Of a DNA stretch of 52,737 nt, positions 24,917 to 32,542 are shown piece by piece; within the stretch, counting starts at the first letter, position 1, and each line of letters starts with the position of its first letter. The stretch spans positions 1 to 52,737 of the forward strand of contig JADGQO010000199.1 of NCBI GenBank assembly GCA_017881725.1. Direction: 5' to 3'. The position numbers and the translations under genes are program-made. The notes beneath the pieces were generated by a model. The model did no database searches. It was not told where the DNA came from and was given only the letters and a program-made list of their open reading frames with translations. Source of the stretch: Fibrobacteria bacterium (lineage in GTDB: Bacteria; Fibrobacterota; Fibrobacteria; UBA11236).

Positions 24917-25591
24917 GTGAAACATCTTTTTCTCATCTCAGCTTTTCTCTCCCTGATGGGTTGCGCTTCTTTGAGCTCATACCAGGAAGCCAAGGTTGTA
25001 CCGGTCGGCGAGGGCAAGGCCTTCTTGGGAGTGACCGGTTACCAAGATGATTTGCGGCGGGATTTCGACGCGGATACGACAAAGGGCCAAGAGTTCAATT
25101 TGATCGAATTGGGTGCTCGATTCGGCGTGTACAAAAACCTGGACATTGGGTTGAAATACACCTTGATTGGCGCTGTAAATGTCGATGCCAAATACCAAAT
25201 CCTGGGTTGCGATTCGGGTTCTCAATTTCAATTGAGTTCCGGTCTCAAGGGAGGCTATGCGAGCTTGGAGGGCAAGGTCAATGGAGGAAATGTCGACATC
25301 CCCGTGACGGATTTGATTTTACCGGTTTACGCAACCTTCGCGCCGTTCTCCTGGTTCGGCGTGACAGCGGCGCCTGAGTTCTGTTACCGTATCAGCGACA
25401 ACAAGTTGGAATATCCCAGCGGACCGATAGTCGGGAGCAATTTCGATGTTCATGTCGGCAGGAAATATGGCGTCATTGGCGAATTCGGTTATCATCGGCA
25501 TTTAACCAGCAGTTATGGCCTGATGAACTACGGCGTGATGATATTCGCGCCCATCGAATTTTCCGGTCTGTTGGGCGGACTCCATTTGTAG
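24917..25591 (+). CDS. Outer-membrane-type lipoprotein of unknown function
   Basis: This 224-residue protein has a signal peptide and lipobox (LSLMGCAS, Cys near 16). The mature part is beta-rich with alternating patterns (ARFGVYKNLDIGLKYTL, FQLSSGLKGGYASLEGKV, KYGVIGEFGYHRHL), suggesting a small beta-barrel or barrel-like protein. The GTG at 24917 is chosen because AAAGGA precedes it by six bases and a compact signal peptide follows. An in-frame ATG at 24860 would add 19 polar residues. It follows the lipoprotein at 24064. Its stop codon lies in a possible RNA stem (25590-25662). Confidence 0.55.
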   Translation: MKHLFLISAFLSLMGCASLSSYQEAKVVPVGEGKAFLGVTGYQDDLRRDFDADTTKGQEFNLIELGARFGVYKNLDIGLKYTLIGAVNVDAKYQILGCDSGSQFQLSSGLKGGYASLEGKVNGGNVDIPVTDLILPVYATFAPFSWFGVTAAPEFCYRISDNKLEYPSGPIVGSNFDVHVGRKYGVIGEFGYHRHLTSSYGLMNYGVMIFAPIEFSGLLGGLHL

Positions 25592-25662
25592 GTCACAGGC
25601 TACACTGGAAACGGGCAGTCCCAAAGCCGGGAGGTATTGTGTCGGTTACCGGGCCTTGACCT
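25590..25662 (+). ncRNA. Possible structured RNA leader before pheA (class unknown)
   Basis: AGGTCA at 25590-25595 pairs perfectly with TGACCT at 25657-25662. The enclosed 61 bases hold a second stem ACTG-N8-CAGT and conserved-looking unpaired stretches (CCCAAAGCC, GGTTACCG). A few words recall the c-di-GMP-I riboswitch, but the order of elements does not match it, nor any other class I know well. It lies about 85 bases before pheA and downstream of an unrelated lipoprotein gene. Confidence 0.25.
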
Positions 25663-25747
25663 CCGACAGCAGGTGCATTTTGGGGAAATTGTAAGCGTAA
25701 GTTGATCGGCATCGTGCGATTCGAAGGATTGCTAATATTCCTTCACT

Positions 25748-26809
25748 ATGAAAGTGGCATTCCAGGGCGTGCACGGCGCCTACAGCGAGTTGGCCAGCAA
25801 GCAATTGTTCGGACCGCGCTGCCAGACCGTGCCTTGCGAGACTTTCGAGGACGTATTCACCGCCGTGGAGAAGGGCCATGCCGATCGAGGCATGATTCCC
25901 ATCGAAAATTCCCTGGCCGGAAGCATCCATCAGAACTACGACTTATTGCTGACGCGGAACGCGCATATCGTCGGCGAAGCGCATTTGAAGGTTGAGCATG
26001 TCTTGATGTGCCATCCTTCCGCGGCCTGGAAAGATTTGACCCAAGTCCGTTCGCATCCGCAAGCCCTGGCCCAGTGCAGCGGATTTTTCGCCAAGGAGCG
26101 CCAGGTCAAGCCCGTGGTTTATTTCGACACCGCCGGAGCCGCCAAATCCCTGGTGTCGGAGGCTCCCGCCGATATCGGCGCCATCGCCAGCGAATACGCC
26201 GCCGAACTTTACGGCCTGAAAATCCTGCGCCGCAATTTGCAGAACCAGCCCAACAATTTCACGCGCTTCCTGGCTATCGCCACGGGCTCGGCTTCCGCAT
26301 CCGCCGACTCGGCTTCCGCTGCCGTCGGAGCCGCCGCCGGAAAGACCAAAAAAACTTCCAGTAACCGCAACGCTACCCCGGGCGCATCGGCCCAGGGAAT
26401 CGGATCGGCGGCCCAGGGCATCAGATCAGTAACCCGTGGAAACGGCCCAGCGACACAGAGCATCAGTCTAGCGACCCAGCGCACCGGCCGCGCGACTCAG
26501 GGCAAAGGTCCATCGACCCGGAGCAACAACGACGGCATCGGTCCCAATGGTGGCAAAACCAGCATCGCCTTCATGCCCGCGAAAAACCAGGTGGGTATTC
26601 TGTTCCGCATCCTCGGCGTATTCGCCTTACGGGACATCGATTTACTGAAGATCGAATCTCGGCCCAATCCCAGGTCGCCGTTCGAATATTGGTTCTATGC
26701 GGATTTGGACGGCGTGCAAGGCCAGCCCCAAGTGGATAAAGCGCTCGATCATCTCCGTGAGATGACGGCGGAAGTGAAGATACTCGGAAGTTACCCCCGG
26801 GCGGATTAA
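25748..26809 (+). CDS. pheA: Prephenate dehydratase with ACT domain and a repeat-built linker
   Basis: The enzyme converts prephenate to phenylpyruvate for phenylalanine synthesis. Of its 353 residues, 1-180 are the PDT domain: FQGVHGAYSELA, IPIENSLAGSIHQNYDLL, and the catalytic TRF in NNFTRFLAI near 172. A C-terminal ACT domain (about 275-345) has GILFRILGVF and ESRP, the phenylalanine-binding set. No chorismate mutase domain is present. Between them lies an unusual linker of about 90 residues: Ala/Ser-rich, then seven heptapeptide repeats (26381-26527). Ordinary bacterial PDT proteins have almost no linker here. rph follows 30 bases downstream. Confidence 0.92.
   Translation: MKVAFQGVHGAYSELASKQLFGPRCQTVPCETFEDVFTAVEKGHADRGMIPIENSLAGSIHQNYDLLLTRNAHIVGEAHLKVEHVLMCHPSAAWKDLTQVRSHPQALAQCSGFFAKERQVKPVVYFDTAGAAKSLVSEAPADIGAIASEYAAELYGLKILRRNLQNQPNNFTRFLAIATGSASASADSASAAVGAAAGKTKKTSSNRNATPGASAQGIGSAAQGIRSVTRGNGPATQSISLATQRTGRATQGKGPSTRSNNDGIGPNGGKTSIAFMPAKNQVGILFRILGVFALRDIDLLKIESRPNPRSPFEYWFYADLDGVQGQPQVDKALDHLREMTAEVKILGSYPRAD
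26381..26527 (+). repeat. Seven 21-base (7-residue) degenerate repeats in pheA
   Basis: In frame, the units read GASAQGI, GSAAQGI, RSVTRGN, GPATQSI, SLATQRT, GRATQGK and GPSTRSN. The conserved core is (A/S)-T/A-Q/R. They fill the linker between the catalytic and regulatory domains. Confidence 0.8.
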
Positions 26810-26839
26810 CCGCGCCCGGTCAAAAGGAAAGGCGGAAGC

Positions 26840-27565
26840 ATGTCCCGAACGGACGGCAGAAAACTCGATCAATTACGACCCATCAAGATCACGGAGGATT
26901 TCGTCTCCAGCGCGGAGGCGTCCTACCTCATCGAAGTGGGCCGCACGCGCATCCTCTGTTGCGCCACCTTGGAAGAGGAAATCCCCCGCTGGCTCAAAGG
27001 CAAGGGCAAAGGCTGGGTCACGGCGGAATATAATTTGCTCCCGCGCAGCACGTCCCAGCGCGTCAAGCGCGAGCGGGCCGGCGCTTCCGGACGCACGCAG
27101 GAAATCCAACGTTTGATCGGGCGCGCTTTGCGCGGCGTTTGCGATTTGTCCGCCCTGGGCGAGCGCAACTATATCATCGACTGCGACGTCATTGAGGCCG
27201 ACGGCGGCACGCGCACGGCGTCCATCGTGGGCGGGTTCATGGCTTTGGCCCGCGCGTTGCAAAAATTGAAGGTCGCGCAGCCGACCATGACCAAACCCGT
27301 CCTCAAACACTTCGTATCGGCCGTCAGCGTAGGCATCGTGGACGGTGTCCCCATGCTGGACTTGTGCTATACTGAGGATTCGGAGGCCGAGGTGGATATG
27401 AACGTGGTGCGCACCGATTCGGGGCATTTCGTGGAGATCCAGGGCACGGGCGAAGAGTCCGTTTACTCCCGCGTCCAGTTGAACCAAATGCTGGACTTGG
27501 CCGAAAAGGGCTGCGGGGAATTGTTGCAATTGCAAAAGCAATACCTGGGGACGGCGCTACCTTAG
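26840..27565 (+). CDS. rph: Ribonuclease PH
   Basis: RNase PH trims tRNA 3' ends by phosphorolysis. The protein has 241 residues, the family length. Motifs include the N-terminal RTDGRKLDQLRPI, the phosphate-binding NLLPRSTSQRVKRE, the hexamer-forming TQEIQRLIGRALR, DCDVIEADGGTRTASIVG and VDMNVVRTDSGHFVEIQGTGEE. AAAGGAAAGG lies just before the ATG. It is probably in an operon with pheA (30-base gap). Confidence 0.95.
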   Translation: MSRTDGRKLDQLRPIKITEDFVSSAEASYLIEVGRTRILCCATLEEEIPRWLKGKGKGWVTAEYNLLPRSTSQRVKRERAGASGRTQEIQRLIGRALRGVCDLSALGERNYIIDCDVIEADGGTRTASIVGGFMALARALQKLKVAQPTMTKPVLKHFVSAVSVGIVDGVPMLDLCYTEDSEAEVDMNVVRTDSGHFVEIQGTGEESVYSRVQLNQMLDLAEKGCGELLQLQKQYLGTALP

Positions 27566-27650
27566 GCTGAGGAATGCCGGTGACGGATACCGGCTGCCTG
27601 AGCCCGATTCCGAACCCGATCTCGAGCGGAAAGTCGTTGCTGGAAAGCGA

Positions 27651-29291
27651 GTGAAAATGTCGGCAATCGGCGTCAGCGGGTGGTTCTTGATCGCGCTTCT
27701 CGGCGGGGCGCTCGGGCGTGCCAACGCCATGCCTCCCGTACTGCCGGTCATTCCTCCACGTAACTTTGACGTTACCGTATATGGCGCCGTGGCCGATGGC
27801 GTCACCGACAATGCGGTCTCGATCCAGACCGCTATCAAAGCTGCCGTCGATGCCGGAGGCGGAACGGTTCGGCTTCCCGCGGCTTCCAAATCCTATCTAT
27901 GTGGCCCCATCACCCTATCCAGTTTCATTCGCCTACAAGTGGATCAAGGCGCCACCTTGGCCATTCTCGGCTATGCTCAATATCCCCTGGTCGGAACGGG
28001 ATATGCGACCTGGCTTACCAGCAAAGGGGCCACGAACCTTGAGATTTCCGGGCGCGGAACTATCGATGGCCAGGGGCAAGCGTGGTGGGACGCCTTTAAC
28101 GCCGATAATAACATGCCGCATCGCCCTTATATGATCAATCTGCAAGACGGACAGCGCGTCCGGGTTCATCAGATCACTTTGAAAAACTCGCCCAGCTTTC
28201 ATCTGGCCCTGACCAACGACAATGACGTGATGATCGACAGCATCACCATCTTGGCCCCCGGAAATTCTCCCAACACCGACGGCATGGATCCTTCCGGCCA
28301 GAATTACTTGATCCGCGACGACAGTGTATCGGTCGGTGATGATAACATCGCCATCAAACCCGGGGCGGCCTATTGCAAGAATTTTTTCATTTCCAATTGC
28401 CGCTTCGGGACAGGCCACGGGGTTTCCGTGGGTGGACAGAGCCGCGACGGACTCGACAGTTTGTCCGTAACCGATTGCCGGTTCACGGGCGGGGATAACG
28501 GCATTCGCCTCAAGGCCAACCGCACCAACGGCGGCGCTTGCCGTCACATGCAGTTCACGAACTTAACCATGAACAACGTACGCTATCCGATTTACTTCAC
28601 CAGTTATTACGGCAACTCCAGCCCCGATATCGCCGATCCCGACTCCGTCATCACGCCGCTGACGCCGATCTGGAGGGACGTGGTGGTCGCCAATGTGGTT
28701 TCCAAGTCGACCGCGAGCAATGCCACAGCGGGGTTTTTCTGGGGTTTGCCGGAAATGCCGTTGGACTCCATCACCCTGGCGAACGTCGACATCACGGCTC
28801 CCAAACCGATGGTCGTTAATCACGCCGCGCATTTCCGAATCTTGAATTCGAGCCTGTCCCCGACGTCCATTTCCGCAAGCGATGCGACGCCGCAAGTGAG
28901 TTCTCCGGCTTTCGAAATCATCGCCGCCCCCTGGCCGGTAGTCGATTCCACCGGTCACGATGCCCGGTTCGAAGTCGTCGCCACGGGAACTTCCACGATC
29001 GGCTATCAGTGGTATGCCGATAGTAAAGCGCTTAACGATGGCGGGAATGTTTCCGGTGCCAAGTCGTCGGTTCTCGTCCTGAAAAATTTGACGCGGGGCG
29101 ATGCCGGAGCCTATACCGTAAAAATGAGCAACACCTCCGGGTCCGCAACGGCCGGGCCTGCAAGCCTTACGGTTTTGGAACCATCAACGACCTTAGTCGG
29201 TTCTTTACGGAAGATCAGAAAATCTCCTTCAGCCCGGAGTACCAATTTATTGGGCCGTCGAACTCACCGCCACCTCAAAATCCCCCAATAA
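27651..29291 (+). CDS. Exported GH28 polygalacturonase-like enzyme with an Ig-like domain
   Basis: This 546-residue protein has a signal peptide (cleavage near GRANA). The right-handed beta-helix domain starts FDVTVYGAVADGVTDNAVSIQTAI and carries the GH28 catalytic residues: NTDGMD, GDDNIAIK, GHGVSVGGQ and the substrate-binding IRLKANR. A C-terminal Ig-like domain (GYQWYADSKAL, DAGAYTVKMSN) follows. After it, the last 40 residues (GSLRKIRKSP, RRTHRHLKIPQ) are basic and unlike a sorting domain; a frameshift that removed the original end is possible. It should cleave pectic or related polysaccharides outside the cell. The start is GTG 27651 or ATG 27657. Confidence 0.85.
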   Translation: MKMSAIGVSGWFLIALLGGALGRANAMPPVLPVIPPRNFDVTVYGAVADGVTDNAVSIQTAIKAAVDAGGGTVRLPAASKSYLCGPITLSSFIRLQVDQGATLAILGYAQYPLVGTGYATWLTSKGATNLEISGRGTIDGQGQAWWDAFNADNNMPHRPYMINLQDGQRVRVHQITLKNSPSFHLALTNDNDVMIDSITILAPGNSPNTDGMDPSGQNYLIRDDSVSVGDDNIAIKPGAAYCKNFFISNCRFGTGHGVSVGGQSRDGLDSLSVTDCRFTGGDNGIRLKANRTNGGACRHMQFTNLTMNNVRYPIYFTSYYGNSSPDIADPDSVITPLTPIWRDVVVANVVSKSTASNATAGFFWGLPEMPLDSITLANVDITAPKPMVVNHAAHFRILNSSLSPTSISASDATPQVSSPAFEIIAAPWPVVDSTGHDARFEVVATGTSTIGYQWYADSKALNDGGNVSGAKSSVLVLKNLTRGDAGAYTVKMSNTSGSATAGPASLTVLEPSTTLVGSLRKIRKSPSARSTNLLGRRTHRHLKIPQ

Positions 29292-29373
29292 ACTCGCGAG
29301 ATTTCCGAAAGCGAGCTGTCCGTCGCTCGCTGCAATTTGTCACTTTTCCACAGCCGACCCTTATAATATTCCC

Positions 29374-29937
29374 ATGGCCGAAAAATCGCACGCGCGCTTC
29401 AAACGACGCCCGATCCGCAACTTCATCATCATGCCGGAAGTCCAATGGCCGTATATCATCCGCCTGTTGGCGATAGTGAACCTGGCCGGTGTGCTCATGG
29501 CCACGACCATTTGCGCCGTCTTTTATTTTCGATACAATTCCGGAGCCTTGACGGCGGGCGCGGGCAGCGGCGACATGGTGAACCAGAGCCTCATGGGCGT
29601 GTTGGTCGAGGAAAACCTGCTGGACGTGATCATCCCGGCCTTCATCATCGCCGATATCGTCTCCCTGGCCATTGGCCTTTGGCTCAGCCTGTATTTTTCG
29701 CGCAAGATATCCGTTCCCATCTATCGGGTCAGCAAATGGGCCGAAGTGATTAATCGTGGAGACCTGACTTTTAGATTGAAATTCCGACCCGGGGACGATT
29801 TGCAAAGCCTGGAGGAGGCCTGCAACCTGGTCAGCGACACTTACAGCAAAATCATCGACGATTTGCGCCGGCAAATCACGGAATCCAATCTCTCATTGCC
29901 CAAATCCTCGGAATCGGTGCGTACGAAACCCCGCTAA
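29374..29937 (+). CDS. Two-helix membrane protein with a HAMP domain and no output domain
   Basis: This 187-residue protein has transmembrane helices at about 26-50 and 88-110, with a short periplasmic loop between them. A HAMP domain follows (SRKISVPIYRVSKWAEVINRGDLTFRLKFRPGDDLQSLEEACN) and a C-terminal helix of about 40 residues. HAMP domains normally pass a signal to a kinase, cyclase or methyl-accepting domain, none of which is present. The family of short HAMP proteins is common, and their partner is usually encoded elsewhere. It is followed by a weak AAACC/GGTTT hairpin and a T run near 29955-29973. Confidence 0.75.
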   Translation: MAEKSHARFKRRPIRNFIIMPEVQWPYIIRLLAIVNLAGVLMATTICAVFYFRYNSGALTAGAGSGDMVNQSLMGVLVEENLLDVIIPAFIIADIVSLAIGLWLSLYFSRKISVPIYRVSKWAEVINRGDLTFRLKFRPGDDLQSLEEACNLVSDTYSKIIDDLRRQITESNLSLPKSSESVRTKPR

Positions 29938-30052
29938 AGCGGCACCTGAACCAAACCTCCAGGCCGGTTTTTTCCACTAAGGTCGCGCGGGAACCGCTTC
30001 GCCCTGAAGCGGAATTTTGCGCAGTGGAATCAAACGGAACCAAGGAATTTTC

Positions 30053-32542
30053 ATGCGTTGTGGGTACTTCGACGACGAGCGCCGGGAATATGTCATCACC
30101 ACCCCCAAAACCCCAGTCAAATGGATCAACTATTTGGGAACTCTCCAGTTCGGAGGATTCGTCGACCACACCGGCGGCCTGCTCCTGTGCAAGGGCGACC
30201 CCGCCCTGAACCGCATTACCAAATACCTGCCGCAATCCCCCGCCAGCCATTTCAAGGGCCAGACGCTTTATCTCCGTTGGCTCGACGCCGACGGCGCAGA
30301 GCGTTATCATGTGTTCTCGCCGTTCTTCACGCCTACGCTTAAAGCCTTGGAAAGTTTCGAATGCCGTGTGGGCATGGGCTATACGCGCATCGTGTCGCGA
30401 TATCGGGGATTAAAAGTCGAAGCCGTGATGTTCGTGCCTCAGGACGATCCTGTGTATTTGATGGACGTGACCGTCACCTGCGAAAAGGGCGCGCGCAAGG
30501 GCCTGTCCGCCGTTCCCGTCATCGAGTACACGCATTTCGACGCGCTCAAGCAATTCACCAACGCCGACTGGGTGCCGCAAACCATGCAAAGCCGCATCCG
30601 CACTTCACCGAACGGGCTGAAAGCTTTGACCCAGTACGCCTTCATGCACCGCGAAACGCGCGTGAACTTCATGACCGCCAGCGCGCCCATCACGAGCTTC
30701 GAAAGCGATCGCAAAAACTTCCTGGGCGACAATGAATACGGGGATTTCTCCGCGCCGCTGTCCTTGCAAAAAGACGAGCTGTCCGATTACGAAGCCCATC
30801 GCGGCGACAATATCGGGGCCTTGATGTTGAAGCTGGGGGATTTGGCGGAAGGCCAAAGCGTGCGCTTCACGGTTTTCATCGGGCAGGAAAAGGACGACGC
30901 GGCGGCATTCGCGCGCGTGAAGCCGTATTTCCAAAGCGGTGCCGTCGATAAGAAGCTCGCGGACATGGCGGCTTACTGGGCCGACTACCTGGCGCAATTG
31001 CAGGTGAAGACGCCCGACGCCTCTTTCAACAGCATGGTCAACATCCATAACCCCCGCCAATGCTTCATGACCAAGAACTGGTCGCGCGATTTGTCGCTGT
31101 ACCAATTGGGTTTCGGCGGACGCGGCATGGGTTTCCGCGACAGCTCGCAGGATACCATGGCCGTCATGGGCCATATGCCCGAGGGCGCCAAAGACCTGCT
31201 ATGCAAATTGCTTTCGGTGCAATTGCCCGACGGCAAGGCCATGCACCAATTCTATGCCTCCACCATGGAAGCGAGCATGGGCGACGCGCGCGAAAGTGCC
31301 GAACGGCCCCAGTATTACGGCGACGATCATCTGTGGATCGTGTTGGCCGTGTCCGCCTATGTCAAGGAAACGGGCGACTACGCCTTCCTGGACGAAGTGA
31401 TTCCTTTTTATGACGCAGTGAAATCGCATGGCCATGCGGCCCAAGGGGCCGGGGCTCCGGCGACGACCGGGGTCTTGGCGGATCAGGCGAAGCCGGCTTC
31501 GGTGTTGGAGCATTTGCGGAGGTCGGTGGCCTTCACGCGCGCGGACGTCGGCGCGCATGGGTTGCCGCATCTGGGATTCGCCGATTGGAACGACACGGTC
31601 AACCTGCCCACCGGGGCGGAATCGCTTTTCAACGCCAACCTGTATGGCAAAGGGTTGTTGGAATTGATCGAAATCCTGGAGCTCAAGGGCGACCGTAACG
31701 CAGGGGATACGTATCGCCAATGGTACTCCGAAATGGCCAAGAAGGTCAACGAGCATGCCTGGGACGGCGCTTGGTGGGTGCGTTGGTTCGACGCGCAAGG
31801 CGCGCCCATGGGGTCGGAGAAGAATCCCAAAGGAAAGATTTGGACCAACGGGCAGAGCTGGCCGGTGATTTCCGGTTTCGCCCCGGCCGACCGGGCCAAA
31901 CAGGCCTTGGACAGCGTGTACCGCCTGTTGAACACGGCGCATGGCATCAAACTCAGCGCCCCGGGTTATGACGGCTTCGATCCCATGAAGGGCGGCGTGA
32001 CCACCTATCCGCCAGGAGCCAAGGAGAACGGCGGCATTTTCCTGCATGCCAATCCCTGGGTCATCATCGCGGAGTGCATGCTGGGCAACGGCGAACGCGC
32101 CTGGCAGTATTACAACCAGATCAACCCCGCGGCCCGCAACGAGGAAATCGAAACCTTCGAATGCGAACCGTATGTGTATCCGCAGAACATCCTCGGGGAC
32201 GAACACCCCCAATTCGGCTTGGCGCGCAACAGCTGGCTGTCCGGCACCGCGTCCTGGAGCTACCAGGCGGCGACGCAATATATCCTGGGCATCCGGCCCG
32301 GGCATCAGGGCCTGATTGTGGATCCCTGCATTCCCAAGGCGTGGAGCGGCTTCACGGCCACGCGGCGTTGGCGCGGCGACACTTACGCGATCACGGTGAA
32401 GAATCCCGCGGGCGTGAACAAGGGCGTGAAATCCACCTCGTTGGATGGAAAGACCTTGGATGGAAAGACCCTGGCTTCCGGCGCGGCGATTCCTTTCTGC
32501 GGCGACGGCAAGGTTCATGCGGTCGAGATCGTGCTCGGATGA
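30053..32542 (+). CDS. GH94 cellobiose-phosphorylase-like enzyme
   Basis: This 829-residue cytoplasmic enzyme has no signal peptide. The N-terminus CGYFDDERREYVITTPKTP and PVKWINYLG match cellobiose phosphorylases. The family signature FGGRGMGFRDSSQD, the YYGDDHLWIVLAVSAYVKETGDY stretch and the catalytic-region motif FADWNDTVNLPTG (Asp511 and Asp514) are present. GH94 enzymes split cellobiose or related disaccharides with phosphate to give a sugar-1-phosphate. The exact substrate cannot be read from the sequence. The ATG at 30053 gives the family's N-terminus. The stop overlaps the GH116 start (ATGA), so the two are translationally coupled. Confidence 0.88.
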   Translation: MRCGYFDDERREYVITTPKTPVKWINYLGTLQFGGFVDHTGGLLLCKGDPALNRITKYLPQSPASHFKGQTLYLRWLDADGAERYHVFSPFFTPTLKALESFECRVGMGYTRIVSRYRGLKVEAVMFVPQDDPVYLMDVTVTCEKGARKGLSAVPVIEYTHFDALKQFTNADWVPQTMQSRIRTSPNGLKALTQYAFMHRETRVNFMTASAPITSFESDRKNFLGDNEYGDFSAPLSLQKDELSDYEAHRGDNIGALMLKLGDLAEGQSVRFTVFIGQEKDDAAAFARVKPYFQSGAVDKKLADMAAYWADYLAQLQVKTPDASFNSMVNIHNPRQCFMTKNWSRDLSLYQLGFGGRGMGFRDSSQDTMAVMGHMPEGAKDLLCKLLSVQLPDGKAMHQFYASTMEASMGDARESAERPQYYGDDHLWIVLAVSAYVKETGDYAFLDEVIPFYDAVKSHGHAAQGAGAPATTGVLADQAKPASVLEHLRRSVAFTRADVGAHGLPHLGFADWNDTVNLPTGAESLFNANLYGKGLLELIEILELKGDRNAGDTYRQWYSEMAKKVNEHAWDGAWWVRWFDAQGAPMGSEKNPKGKIWTNGQSWPVISGFAPADRAKQALDSVYRLLNTAHGIKLSAPGYDGFDPMKGGVTTYPPGAKENGGIFLHANPWVIIAECMLGNGERAWQYYNQINPAARNEEIETFECEPYVYPQNILGDEHPQFGLARNSWLSGTASWSYQAATQYILGIRPGHQGLIVDPCIPKAWSGFTATRRWRGDTYAITVKNPAGVNKGVKSTSLDGKTLDGKTLASGAAIPFCGDGKVHAVEIVLG

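Noticed and set aside
25590-25662. Assignment of the pheA leader as a c-di-GMP-I riboswitch
   Set aside because: Some words match, but the order of the conserved segments and the stems does not.
31199-32518. A 439-codon minus-strand frame opposite the GH94 gene
   Set aside because: The plus-strand GH94 protein has family motifs along its full length; the minus frame has none.
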